A stretch of 64,000 nucleotides of DNA. It comes from Flammeovirgaceae bacterium (lineage in GTDB: Bacteria > Bacteroidota > Bacteroidia > Cytophagales > Cyclobacteriaceae). The DNA lies in assembly GCA_016709845.1 (NCBI GenBank), contig JADJMA010000026.1, forward strand, positions 36,264 to 100,263, written 5' to 3'. Every line of letters starts with the position of its first letter. Position 1 is the stretch's first letter. Of the stretch, positions 7,405-17,411 are shown in pieces. Position numbers and translations under genes: made by a program. Under the pieces are notes generated by a model. It was not told where the DNA came from. It ran no database searches and saw only the letters and a list, made by a program, of their open reading frames with translations.

Positions 7405-10400
7405 TTTCGATTGTTCTTATTTTGCCCCTTACTAGCAAATTCACGAATGAAGATTAACGAGATACCCGTGTTTCTGATTTCCTGATAGATAATATCATAG
7501 GTTTGATTATTAAATAATTTTAGTTGCTTATCGCCTTTGCCGGTCAGGTCATAAATGATAGCGAAATCGCCCCGGTAATTTTTACCTGTGTTGCTCCCCG
7601 ATTGATCTTGATTGAGATTAAAATCGCCACCCACTTCAAAAGACAACCGATCATCCATGATCGACTTAGAGACCCGGAAATCCATGGCCGTTTGAGTCTT
7701 GCCACCTGGTGTGGTGTAATCACTGTAGGATTGTATTCCTACATCGATGTTTACATTTTTAATATACTGACTGGCAAAACGATTAAGTTGACTGGCCAAC
7801 AAACTATTAACACTATTGGATAGAGCGGTGGCTGCAATCGTACTGGAATTGATATCCGCGCTGCTGGATTCTGGCAAGAACCCGCCAAGTACTAAAAGCC
7901 CGAAAACCTGTTTATTTAATTCAGCGGTGTACTCAGGTTGTCGCAGCCGATCTAATTTATTGGCTAGCACCGGATAGTTCGCCTTCTCCTTTTGTGGAAG
8001 ATCTAATGAAAATGATACGATCGGTTTCTCGATTGTTCCGTTGATGTTGATTCCCACTTCATAATCAAGCGCTCTTTCGTAAACTGATTTTTCATTTTCG
8101 CCAATTTCATCACCAATCAACCCGATGGAATTGGATTCAACCGTATGCACCGCTTTTATACTGAGGTCTCCGTTTTTTGGGGAACCATTCCAGTTAATAG
8201 ACGAGCCATTGACAAGCGTAAAATTCTTTTTTACGAGATTATAGAAAGACAAACTATAAATTCCTTTGCTAACCGTATAATTTCCTGCAAGCTTAAGATT
8301 TCCCGTGCGGTCGTAGCCCAATTCCAGAGCAGCTTCGCCCGAGGTTTCTAAATAATCTCCCGACTCTTCGTCAAGAATAATTTTAATCACAGCATTTTTC
8401 TCTATTAGTACAGAGGAATTTAGATTGAAGTTCGGCAGACCAGCCAGTAATGAATCGTAAAGCGTAATAGATTGTTTATGGGCTACAGAATCCAGCAATA
8501 ATGTGGGATCAACAAATTCAACAATTCCTTCTGCCTTAAGAAGTTCAATGTCTTCCTGTGGAGTTACGTAAGTAAGCTTTGTGGCGTCCTTAATGGTAAG
8601 CTTTGCTTCAACGGTAGCATCCTTTTTTCGGCCTTTTATAGTTGCGTCACTATCAATAACCAGTTGACCCTTGAAGTTACCTGAAGCAGAATCGGGCGTG
8701 TTTAGGAGTGCATAATTGCTCGCATTTAGTTGCAGGTTATAAGAAAGAGTTTGGTAGTCCAGACTCCCATTAACATGGAGTGGATTATTTGCTTTATCAA
8801 AAAGTTTAAAATTGTTAAAATGTATAATTGAATCATCGATCAAGATCCGATCATCTGGTATTTTAAAGGTAACTGTGGGATTAACCGTTGTTACACCTAC
8901 ATTAAGAAATTGCAAATAACCTTTTAACACGGGCTTCTTGAGTGGCCCATGAATTGTTGTTTCTCCCCTTAGAGTTCCATTCATTTCATCTACGATTCCC
9001 GAAACTAGAAATGAAAATAATTCGAGGTTGTTAACATCGAGTTTCAAAGAGGCATCTACTTCATCCTTTGCTGACGAGTATTGCCCATTCAGGTTAATCG
9101 TATTTGATTCATTGGTAAGCATGAATTCAAACGGCACGAGGCCGTTATCACTTACCGCAGTGGCGGTAATAGTTACCGGTTCCGAATTATAAAGAACAAG
9201 ACTATCGACAACTGCCTTTAGGTTAAGTTTCTGACTGCCCGCGTAAGAAATTGTACCGGTAAGCAGCCCTTTGTTAATGATTGTTGTATCTCCGGCAAGC
9301 AAATAGTTTAACGGAGTAAGATTTACATTTTTAAGAGAGATATCGAAAGCATCTAAATCTCCATTCATTTTAATTTCCATGTCAGCCCGGGAAATCAGAA
9401 AATGATTGAACGCCAAATTATTGGTTCTTAGCGATACCGGATTAGTTGGATCAACCAAGTATTCTTTATCGAGAAAGAGCAGTTTATCAGGATAAATCAA
9501 AGTACTGCTGTCTGTTGGGAGAATCCGTGTTTTTAAACCCAATAGCGTAAGAGAATCGTTCGCTAATACCAGGTTAGCGTGTATTATTTCACCCTTTGTC
9601 TGCATATCAAGATTCATAGTACCCAGCGCGATAGAATCGTAATACAAATCGGAGACAATCATGCGGGTGCTAAGACTATCCTGAATGGCGTGCAGCGAAT
9701 CTAAAGAAATCCCATATCCTTTAAATTTTCCTGCAGTGGCCTGAAGCGATGATCTTTTACGGTGCTCATCGAATTCTCCGGTTAACCGCAAGTTCGAAAC
9801 TTCATCTACATCGATTCCTAATAATTGAAAGAGTCTGGCGTTTTCCGCTTCAAGGTTAAAATGAATAGTTCGGCCAGATGTAGAACTATTACTATTAGCG
9901 GTATTAAAAACAGTGCTGATCCATTTCTGTATGATATCCTGCGAATCGCGGATGTCGAAGTTTGAGATTAAGTTTCCTTTTTCATTATCGGCATAATATT
10001 CAAGCTCACTGCCTGTTGGCGACATCAACGCACGAAAGGCCATGGTATCGATTAAATATTTAGTGGATTGATTTTGAAGTAAAATGCTTTTTCCCTCAAC
10101 CGATCCTTCCAGAGCAGATTGATTTAATATTAATTTAGATTTAAAGTCGCCTGAAATAGATAAGGTGCTATCACTATGTAATAGGGAGCCAGCCTTAAAA
10201 TCATCTAGTTTCATAGTGGTTATCACCGCCATGGGTTCAGAAAACAAAATTTCTGAATGAATCTCTGACCGATAGGATGGATCTTTAATGACAGCCTTGA
10301 TGATGGAGTTAGTTTTTGGTCAGGCTTTCAATCGCGATGTTGGAAATGGGTTGATCAAGAATTTCTATATGAGAGATCGATCCCTTGATTTCGAGATTCT

Positions 10401-12005
10401 GATCGGTACCTATATTTCCTTTTGCTACTAAAGAAAATCCGGCAGGCCCCAACGCGGACACATTTACCCATTTTCCAAGATCTACATTTTCACCGCTTAG
10501 GGTTGCATCGAGTCCGGTGTTATCGGCCTTTGGTGTTGCCTGGCCGTCAAACTGTACACTACCCCAATTTGTATTGATCTTTCCATTGGCAGTTATGAGA
10601 GTTCCTGAACTGAACGCCAGTATGGTTAACTCGTCAGGGATACTAAAACCTCCAACAAACGGAGTTATTATTTCTTTAAAGTCTGAGCCGATCGTGCTGT
10701 TAACCCTTATGTCCTTCCAGCTTAGCTTTTCGAGATCCAATACATCCGCTATTTTTCCATCGGCTTGAAAAGAACTATGCGCTGTTTTCAAATTAAACGT
10801 TTTAATCAACCCCTGTCCCTGGTTGTAGTTGCCTTCCAGTTTAACTTCCGTTGATTTCCAGTTGATGAATGGAATGAGTAAAGCATCATTAAGGAAGTAA
10901 GCAAGTGCCGCTGGATTAATTTTGCCAAGAACACTAAGTTCCAGATTGTCCAGATCAGTATTTTTATTTGAATTCAATGGAGAGGCCTTGAGGTCTGCAT
11001 CGAGTTGATTGATGCTGGATGCCAGATGAAGATGGGTAAGTGAAAATTGATGTTGATTCCATTGCAGCGCAAACCGGGCATCGTCTACTTTAAGACCGGG
11101 CAGCTGTGCCGAAAGTGAAAGTAAATCCGCATTAAGCGTGTCTTCATTAACAAGAATATCTGAAAGATTGATTTGAATATCCTCAAGTTGAATGTGTGCC
11201 GGATCGAATTTTGGGGTGGTTGTTATCAGGTTATTATGGAGCGAGAAGTCACTATCATCTACGCGTAGATTCGTAACCTCAAAATCAATACCTAAATCAG
11301 TATTAATACTGAACAGGCTAAACGCACTGGCTTTCGTTGAATCTGGAATACTTGGGCTATTTTCCGGATTTGCAGATTGAAATACATTTACCTGTGCCTT
11401 GTTGAGGTAAATACTGTTCGCTCTAATCTTATTCGGACTGGTAATAAATTCAGCTTCCTTACCGTCCAACCTTCCTACTTTCACATCAACGGCAGTTCCA
11501 TTTTTTATCGATGTAAACTTAAAATGGATGCTATCCAATTGAATGCTTTTGAAAAGCAGAGTCACCGCATTTGATTTTGCAGAGGAAGTTTCTCCTGACT
11601 GAAAGGCATCGAATATGAATTGAATATTTAATCCGTCCTCCTGTTGAATCAGATGAAAGTCCGCACCCGCAATATCCACCTTATCAAAAATGAGCTGGCC
11701 GCTAAGCAGATCGACTATTCCGGATGCGACCTCAATTTTTGCAGCTGAAAAAATCTTTGTGTGATCAGGGTCCCATACGGTTATATCTTCAATAATTACT
11801 TTGCCTAATAAAGAAAATTCAATGCTTTGAATGTCTATCCGGGTTTCAATCTTGGAAGACAAGTAGTTGGCTAATGCAGTGGTTATCTTTTTTTGTATGG
11901 GAGGGAGATGGATGAAAGCGGCAACGAGTACGATCGCCAGGAGAAATCCCAGTATTAGTTTCGCCAGAAACTTGGCAGCTCGTAAAAAATCGTCCGCGGG
12001 TGCAT
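7401..12005 (-). CDS. tamB: TamB: translocation/assembly module inner membrane protein, frameshifted
   Basis: A very long protein (about 1,535 residues) of repetitive beta-strand, AsmA-like/DUF490 type. It has a single N-terminal membrane anchor (LILGFLLAIVLVAAFIHL) and a C-terminal DUF490 domain containing GRTGNLKLAG-like and GNLSIKAVHTVE-type strands. TamB spans the periplasm and pairs with TamL to move lipids or outer membrane proteins. A run of five A near 10305-10310 carries one extra base that splits it in two. The N-terminus (ATG at 12005) is also out of frame by one T in the run near 11985. It overlaps tamL by 4 bases. Confidence 0.85.
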
Positions 12006-12094
12006 GTTACGGATCAAAAATACGCACAGATTAGTTCATTATTAATGATCTCTATGTCTTCAGTCGGTTAGAAACATCATACAGATATCCATAA

Positions 12095-12126
12095 AACAAA
12101 AAAGGTTGACATTGCTGTCAACCTTT
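12095..12126 (-). terminator. Rho-independent terminator of the histone-like gene
   Basis: An 11-bp perfect stem (AAAGGTTGACA / TGTCAACCTTT, 12101-12126) around loop TTGC. Read on the minus strand it is followed by six T. It lies 19 bases beyond the stop of the small Lys-rich gene. Confidence 0.85.
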
Positions 12127-12144
12127 CTCTGAACACAATGTTCA

Positions 12145-12246
12145 TTACTTCTTCTTCTTAGTAGCCTTCTTTGCTTTCTTAGCTACTTTTTCTTAGCTGC
12201 TTTCTTAGCAACCTTTTCTTAGCGGCTTTCTTTGCTTTTTTGCCAT
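12145..12246 (-). CDS. Histone H1-like Lys/Ala-rich small protein, frameshifted
   Basis: Minus-strand ATG at 12246 opens a gene made almost only of Lys, Ala and Val codons, ending in ATKKKK before TAA at 12145. With three A-run deletions restored it encodes about 33 residues of alternating AKKA and AAKKKVAKK units. These resemble the Lys-rich tail of bacterial histone H1-like (Hc1/KfrA-tail) proteins that bind DNA nonspecifically. The family is common in Bacteroidota as very short genes. The three breaks are all in A runs, as expected for basecalling error in such sequence. A strong terminator follows, supporting independent expression. Confidence 0.65.
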
Positions 12247-12518
12247 AGCATTTAATTGTTTAAGTGAAACATGGGATAAATGTAAGTGTTAACTTCATTA
12301 CATGCAAATTTTATGGCAAAAGAGTTGCGTTGATCAATTTTGTGATGTATAGACGATAAAGCATGAAATATGATTTATGAATGAGTAACATCATAACTTT
12401 TTATCGCGTATAAATAAAATTTTGCTCTTTCAGTTTATCAGGCATCAATGAAAATAGTACTCACGGCTCTATATAATTACATTAATTCAACTGAATGTTT
12501 TCTTTATTTTTGGTAACG

Positions 12519-13946
12519 ATGAAAGGGAATAACATCATTCAATCTGCCTCTGCACTGACAATTTTTTTGTTTTTATTCAGTCAGTGTGCACCCAGGAACA
12601 AATCTGCTATTGACACAACGACCATTTATTCGTGGACGACAACCGCAGATCAATCGCAATTACTAACGCCATCTAGTGATTTGATCTTTGACGATGTGGA
12701 TACTAAAGATTCTGCCATTAGCATCGATAGCACGATTGTATACCAGACCATTGATGGTTTTGGATATACCTTAACGGGAGGCAGTGCGATGCTATTAACT
12801 ACTAAATTGGACGATAATGAACGCACAGCCTTCCTGCGTGAGCTTTTTTTGAATGATGAAAAGGGGATAGGGGTGAGTTATTTGCGTGTGAGTATTGGCG
12901 CCTCCGATCTGGACGAATCTGTTTTTTCTTATGATGATCTGCCAACCGGAAAAACCGATTCATTGCTTACTAAATTCAATTTATCGTATGACACGCTTTA
13001 CCTTATCCCAATACTCAAACAAATAATCGCAATTAATCCTGCTATTAAAATTTTAGGTAGCCCCTGGTCACCACCCACCTGGATGAAGACGAATCATCAG
13101 GCTAAAGGCGGAAGTCTGAATCCCAGATATTACGGATCGTACGCCAACTATTTTGTAAAATATATCAATGCTATGGCAGCTGAGGGAATTAATATCGATG
13201 CAGTAACAATTCAAAACGAACCCGAAAATCCTAACAACACACCCAGTCTGGTGATGACGGCCACAGAACAAAATGAGTTTATTAAGAATCATTTAGGTCC
13301 GGCCTTTAAGCGCGCTAACAGTGCAACAAAAATTATATTGTTCGATCACAATTGCGATAACCCCGAATATCCTATTTCTATACTCAACGATCCGGAAACG
13401 AAGCAGTATGTTGATGGAACTGCTTTCCATATGTATCTGGGCGAGATCGAAGCACTTAACACGGTACACGAAGCCCATCCTGACAAAAATTTATATTTTA
13501 CCGAACAATGGACATCCGGTAAAGGAGATTTTGGTGGCGATTTGCGTTGGCACGTTAAGAATCTGATTGTAGGTACTACCCGAAACTGGAGCCGCACCGT
13601 GTTGGAATGGAACCTGGCAGCGGATGAAAAATTTGAGCCTCATACCCATGATGGCGGTTGTGATTTGTGCCAAGGTGCTTTAACCCTTGGCGATTCGGTG
13701 AGGCGAAATGTTTCTTACTATATTATTGCGCATGCTTCTAAATTTGTGCCACCCGGCTCCATAAGAATTGCCTCTACCATCACGGATAATTTATACAATG
13801 TGGCCTTCCTTACGCCAGCGGGTAAAAAGGTGTTGATTGTTGTGAATGACAATGATGCACCGAAGTCCTTCTCTATTATATATAAGGAGCGGGCGGCCCG
13901 CACCAGCCTGGCCGCGGGGGCGGTAAGTACGTTTGTCTGGCAGTAG
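12519..13946 (+). CDS. GH30-family glycoside hydrolase, lipoprotein
   Basis: A 475-residue secreted glycosidase related to glucosylceramidase/beta-1,6-glucanase (GH30). The signal peptide ends at FLFSQC (lipobox), so it is probably anchored at the cell surface or periplasm. The core shows TIDGFGYTLTGGSA, SPWSPPTWMKT, acid/base Glu in TIQNEPE (about residue 236) and nucleophile Glu in YFTEQW (about residue 328). A small beta-sandwich finishes the protein. I chose the ATG at 12519 over one at 12495 because it starts the signal peptide directly. It stands alone on the plus strand. The substrate is not predictable. Confidence 0.88.
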   Translation: MKGNNIIQSASALTIFLFLFSQCAPRNKSAIDTTTIYSWTTTADQSQLLTPSSDLIFDDVDTKDSAISIDSTIVYQTIDGFGYTLTGGSAMLLTTKLDDNERTAFLRELFLNDEKGIGVSYLRVSIGASDLDESVFSYDDLPTGKTDSLLTKFNLSYDTLYLIPILKQIIAINPAIKILGSPWSPPTWMKTNHQAKGGSLNPRYYGSYANYFVKYINAMAAEGINIDAVTIQNEPENPNNTPSLVMTATEQNEFIKNHLGPAFKRANSATKIILFDHNCDNPEYPISILNDPETKQYVDGTAFHMYLGEIEALNTVHEAHPDKNLYFTEQWTSGKGDFGGDLRWHVKNLIVGTTRNWSRTVLEWNLAADEKFEPHTHDGGCDLCQGALTLGDSVRRNVSYYIIAHASKFVPPGSIRIASTITDNLYNVAFLTPAGKKVLIVVNDNDAPKSFSIIYKERAARTSLAAGAVSTFVWQ

Positions 13947-14007
13947 TTGTAAAACCGAATTTTTGGCACGGGTTCTAATATTATCCCGTTTGTAGGATTA
14001 AAATGGC

Positions 14008-14038
14008 TTTCGTGGATTGTGGCCATTCGTTACCTTTG
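14008..14038 (+). promoter_or_regulatory. Bacteroidota-type promoter ahead of the tRNA-Arg locus
   Basis: TTTC at 14008-14011, exactly 19 bases, then TACCTTTG at 14031-14038. This matches the phylum's -33 TTTG / -7 TAnnTTTG consensus in all but one base. It points toward the tRNA pseudocopy and the intact tRNA-Arg. Confidence 0.6.
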
Positions 14039-14099
14039 CCCCGATTCTGACTCTATTATATATAGATATTCTGAGGCAGATTTAAGTTTCCGTACAATG

Positions 14100-14163
14100 C
14101 CCGCCCGATCCGAACGAGTGTGGATCTATCCAAATATGGAGTTATGCGGATCGTTCGGGCGGG
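14100..14163. repeat. 64-bp element with 9-bp perfect terminal inverted repeats
   Basis: It begins CCCGCCCGA and ends TCGGGCGGG, exact inverses. It sits precisely between ACAATG and GATAGTA, which are contiguous in the intact tRNA-Arg 200 bases away, so its borders are defined to the base. No target duplication is seen. It is far too short to encode a protein and may be a palindromic repeat unit or a mini-element. Confidence 0.65.
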
Positions 14164-14182
14164 GATAGTATTTCAGATTCCG

Positions 14183-14200
14183 TCCCGATAGCTATCGGGA
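14183..14200. repeat. 18-bp perfect palindrome in the tRNA pseudocopy
   Basis: TCCCGATAGCTATCGGGA is its own reverse complement. It occupies the anticodon-loop position of the tRNA pseudogene, where the intact copy reads ATTCT. From memory, this palindrome family is abundant in many Bacteroidota genomes; I cannot count copies here beyond this one. Confidence 0.7.
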
Positions 14201-14275
14201 GAAGATGCAGGTTTGATTCCTGCCGTGATTGAAAAGGAAAGAAGATTCTCGGATGGAGAATCAATAATATTTTAT

Positions 14276-14347
14276 GGTTCCGTAGTACAATGGATAGTAT
14301 TTCAGATTCCGATTCTGAAGATGCAGGTTCGATTCCTGCCGGGATCA
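14276..14347 (+). tRNA. tRNA-Arg (anticodon CCG)
   Basis: A full cloverleaf is visible. Acceptor GGTTCCG pairs with CGGGATC (two G-T wobbles), with discriminator A at 14347. The anticodon stem TCAGA/TCTGA encloses loop TTCCGAT, giving anticodon CCG at 14309-14311 for Arg codon CGG. The T arm GCAGG-TTCGATT-CCTGC is perfect. No CCA is encoded. A terminator follows directly. Confidence 0.92.
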
Positions 14348-14352
14348 CTAAA

Positions 14353-14389
14353 ACGGGCAGATAAGATTTTTTTATCTGTCCGTTTTTTT
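14353..14389 (+). terminator. Rho-independent terminator after tRNA-Arg
   Basis: A 12-bp stem (ACGGGCAGATAA / TTATCTGTCCGT, one mismatch) with a GATTTTT loop, followed by seven T at 14383-14389. It starts 6 bases past the tRNA end. Confidence 0.85.
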
Positions 14390-14433
14390 GTCTCGGCTTC
14401 TCTGAAAATGAATTTAGTTCGGAGCATTCCGCT

Positions 14434-15558
14434 TTAATTCGTCTTCTTGTAATTATAAATCGCGGCTCCATTAAGCACAATGGCAAAGATGATCAGATAA
14501 TACAATTCCATTTTTATCTGCGACCATCCACTTCCCTTCAGTACGATCAGCCTGACAACTTTAATAAAATGTGTGACGGGTGTCATATTAGCCATTCTTA
14601 TTGCCCAGTCTGGCATACTGTCGAGGCTGGTGAAGAAGCCACTCATGAGCATGAAAATCATCATGAAGAAAAACGCAACGAACATGGCTTGTAGCTGGCT
14701 GTTGCTGAATGTAGAGATCAGCAAACCAAATCCCATAAGTGCGATCAGATAGACAGCCGCAAAAAGGTAGAGCACCGGCACACTTCCTTTTGGGAAAATT
14801 CCGTAGACTACATACATGGCAATTAGTCCAACCGTGAAGACAGTCATACCGACAATCCAGAACGGGATGAGCTTGCCCAGGATAAACTGCCATTTCTTTA
14901 TCGGAGTAACATTGATTTGTTCAATCGTTCCAATTTCTTTCTCTCTAACAATGTTGAGTGCCGTGATAAAACCACCGATCAAGGTGAGGAGCAGTACCAA
15001 AATACCGGGCACCATATAGTACTTGTATTCTCTTCGCGGATTAAACCAATCCGAATAGGTTATGTCGATCATACCGGTTGGCGCTGCAACACTTTTGGCA
15101 GGTATGTTGGTGTTCACATTTAACGAGCGGTTGAAGTCTGCCAGAACTACAGTAAGATATCCCGCCCCTATGGCTGACTTTGTTCCGTTAATGGCATCGA
15201 CTGATACATTCACCTGTTGTTGCCCTTCGCGTACCAGGTTGCGTTCAAATTCTGCAGGTATCTCCAACACCACATCGGCCTCACTTTTTTCAATCAGCCT
15301 CAACGCTTCTATATAAGAATTCGAATTACCAACAATCCTAAAGTAACCGGATGAAGCAATTTTGTTCATGAGCTTTTGAGAATAGCTGCTATGATCATGA
15401 TCAACAAAAGCAACATTTATATTTTTTACCTCAAAATCTGCAGCTAACGGTAGAATAATCAACTGCACAATAGGTACAGCAAACATCATAGCAATGATCG
15501 TCTTATCTCGGAAGATTTGCCGAAATTCTTTCTGTAATATGAAGCGCAACACCTTCAT
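14434..15558 (-). CDS. ABC-2 type transporter permease (YbhR/YbhS-like), second of pair
   Basis: A 374-residue ABC-2 permease. One N-terminal transmembrane helix after FRQIFRDKTII is followed by a large periplasmic domain (about residues 45-170) and five further helices, the layout of drug-exporting YbhS/YbhR. QLQAMFVAFFFMM and SGFFTSLDSMPDWA in the C-terminal membrane block are typical. Its start overlaps the stop of the preceding permease by 4 bases, so the two are translationally coupled and likely form a heterodimer. It is the last gene of the TetR-TolC-HlyD-ATPase operon. Substrate unknown; drugs or solvents are likely. Confidence 0.88.
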   Translation of the reverse strand: MKVLRFILQKEFRQIFRDKTIIAMMFAVPIVQLIILPLAADFEVKNINVAFVDHDHSSYSQKLMNKIASSGYFRIVGNSNSYIEALRLIEKSEADVVLEIPAEFERNLVREGQQQVNVSVDAINGTKSAIGAGYLTVVLADFNRSLNVNTNIPAKSVAAPTGMIDITYSDWFNPRREYKYYMVPGILVLLLTLIGGFITALNIVREKEIGTIEQINVTPIKKWQFILGKLIPFWIVGMTVFTVGLIAMYVVYGIFPKGSVPVLYLFAAVYLIALMGFGLLISTFSNSQLQAMFVAFFFMMIFMLMSGFFTSLDSMPDWAIRMANMTPVTHFIKVVRLIVLKGSGWSQIKMELYYLIIFAIVLNGAAIYNYKKTN

Positions 15559-16661
15559 GACAATCGGATCTTAAATTTTTTAAAGGAAATCGTCAAAAGA
15601 AATAAGGTCATTCCAACTAAGATCAGCGTCTCCTTCCAGACATAACTGAAGCTCAATCCTTTTAACATAACGGCCTTAATGATGATATAATAATAGCGGG
15701 AAGGAAGAATGTGTGATATGACTTGAAATATCCATGGCATGTTTTCCACGGGAAACATAAATCCGGTAAATATTAAGGTAGGTAACATCATGCCCATCAT
15801 AGCAATAAGCATGGCCGTCTGCTGCGAGTTGGTTAAATTAGAGATGAGCAGCCCCAGTGATAAACAGGTAATGATGAAGAGAATGCTCTCAGCAAATAAC
15901 AAGGTCAGGCTGCCTTTGATCTGTACATCGAGTAGGAAAACCGAAAGCAGTAAAATGATAATAAAGTTTACAATAGAAAGCACCAAGTAGGGTATGGCTT
16001 TGGCAACAAGTACTCTTAAAGGTTTAAAAGGAGATACCAACAACACTTCCATCGTACCCAGTTCTTTTTCCCGCACGATGGATACGGAGGTAAGGGCAGT
16101 TGAAACGATCATGAAGATAAGCGCAATCACACCGGGAATAAAATTGAGTGAACCATTTTGCTCTTCGTTGTATAACATCCTGACCTGCGGAACAATCTGA
16201 TACGGTAAACGGGCAGTAGGATTTAACTCCTGTTGATAACGAGTTAAAATGGCAGTAAGGTAATTGACAACAATGGTAGCCGTGTTAGGATCTGATCCAT
16301 CGGTTATGATCTGAACCTGCGCTTTCCCAGAATGTCCAAGTTCGTTTCCAAAATTGGTTGGAAAAAGTAAAGCGCATTTGATGCTGCCTTCTTTAAACTT
16401 TTCCTCTATTTCAGAAAAATTCGAAACAGGATCTTTAACGATGAAGTAAGAACTTGTTTTGATCCGGTCTACAATCTGCTCAGTCGTGGCATCCTTCGCA
16501 TTGTCCAATACAGCAATGCCTATATTTTTTACTTCGCTGCTCAATGCATAGCCAAACAAAACTATTTGTACCACCGGCATCCCAAACATAGTAAGAAGCG
16601 TTCGCTTGTCACGGAAGACGTGATAAAATTCTTTTCGGATAAAGGCCAGCAGTTGCTTCAT
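15555..16661 (-). CDS. ABC-2 type transporter permease (YbhS/YbhR-like), first of pair
   Basis: A 368-residue homologue of the next gene with the same plan: N-terminal FYHVFRDKRTLLTMFGMP helix, a periplasmic domain, then a membrane block including SIVREKELGTMEVLLVSP, the conserved ABC-2 signature loop facing the ATPase. It begins 8 bases after the second ATPase gene ends and overlaps the following permease by 4 bases. Together they should form the membrane channel of a tripartite efflux pump with the HlyD and TolC proteins encoded upstream. Confidence 0.88.
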   Translation of the reverse strand: MKQLLAFIRKEFYHVFRDKRTLLTMFGMPVVQIVLFGYALSSEVKNIGIAVLDNAKDATTEQIVDRIKTSSYFIVKDPVSNFSEIEEKFKEGSIKCALLFPTNFGNELGHSGKAQVQIITDGSDPNTATIVVNYLTAILTRYQQELNPTARLPYQIVPQVRMLYNEEQNGSLNFIPGVIALIFMIVSTALTSVSIVREKELGTMEVLLVSPFKPLRVLVAKAIPYLVLSIVNFIIILLLSVFLLDVQIKGSLTLLFAESILFIITCLSLGLLISNLTNSQQTAMLIAMMGMMLPTLIFTGFMFPVENMPWIFQVISHILPSRYYYIIIKAVMLKGLSFSYVWKETLILVGMTLFLLTISFKKFKIRLS

Positions 16662-16669
16662 AGTTTCTT

Positions 16670-17411
16670 TCAGGATCTTTTCGCTCTCCGAGCGAGTTGA
16701 TAAAATACTTCGTCCATCGAATGCGTATTAAACTCCTTCTTGAGATTAGTCGGTGAATCCAGCGCCTCTACTCGCCCATCTACCATCACAGAAATGCGAT
16801 TGCAATACTCGGCTTCATCCATATAATGCGTGGTAACAAATACAGTGATTCCGTCATTAGCTGCCTGGTAAATAAGATCCCAGAACTGCCGTCTTGTGAC
16901 GGGATCAACACCACCGGTTGGCTCATCCAGGAAAACAATTTTCGGGCGATGAAAAATGGCCACTGAAAAAGCGAGCTTTTGTTTCCAGCCGAGAGGTAAT
17001 TCGCCCACGAGCTTCTTCGCTTCATTGCTCAGACCCAACGTGGTAATTAATTTTTCACTGCGTGTTTTTATTTCTGATCGTGACAACCCATATACGCCAC
17101 CATAAAACTCAATGTTCTCCAACACCGTAAGGTCTTCATACAGCGAAAACTTTTGACTCATGTAGCCAATGTTGGCTTTGATTTTTTCCGCTTGTTTGTA
17201 CACATCAAAGCCCGCAACTGTTGCCTCGCCAGAAGTTGGATGCGAAAGGCCACACAGAATACGCATGGCCGTGGTTTTGCCCGCGCCATTAGCACCGAGG
17301 AAACCAAAAATTTCTCCTCGGTCTACATCAAACGTGATCTGATCCACGGCTTTGAAATCACCGAAGCTTTTGGATAGATTTTTACAAGACGATGGCTTTA
17401 TCGCTACTCAT
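16670..17411 (-). CDS. ABC transporter ATP-binding protein (second ATPase), frameshifted
   Basis: About 247 residues. Walker A is GANGAGKTT and Walker B is IVFLDEPTGG. The signature motif reads LPLGWKQKLA, i.e. LxLGxKQ instead of canonical LSGGQ, as seen in one half of YbhF-like dimers. The H-loop is VTTHYMDEAE. The ATG at 17411 overlaps the previous ATPase's stop by 8 bases (ATGAGTAG). A one-base slip near 17380 separates the first eight codons (MSSDKAIV) from the body (KNLSKSFGDFKAVD). It drives export through the two downstream permeases. Confidence 0.87.

Larger units (their letters stand above)
14086..14230 (+). pseudogene. tRNA-Arg pseudogene interrupted by two palindromic insertions
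   Basis: Pieces of the neighbouring tRNA-Arg(CCG) recur in order: GTTTCCGTACAATG (14086-14099), GATAGTATTTCAGATTCCG (14164-14182) and GAAGATGCAGGTTTGATTCC onward (14201-14230). Between the first two is a 64-bp element inserted cleanly at ACAATG^GATAGTA. Between the second and third an 18-bp palindrome replaces ATTCT just after the anticodon. The acceptor arms no longer pair well, and the second half of the anticodon stem is lost. It cannot fold as a working tRNA without splicing. It looks like a duplicated, decayed tRNA. Confidence 0.75.

Noticed and set aside
12495..12518. Upstream start of the GH30 gene
   Set aside because: The ATG at 12519 leads directly into the signal peptide and fits the family better.
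14163..14230. Intron-containing tRNA-Arg
   Set aside because: The 18-bp insert replaces part of the anticodon stem instead of interrupting it, the acceptor stem does not pair, and a second insertion lies in the D arm.
14213..14437. 74-codon frame across the tRNA-Arg
   Set aside because: It overlaps the intact tRNA and its terminator, so it is not a gene.
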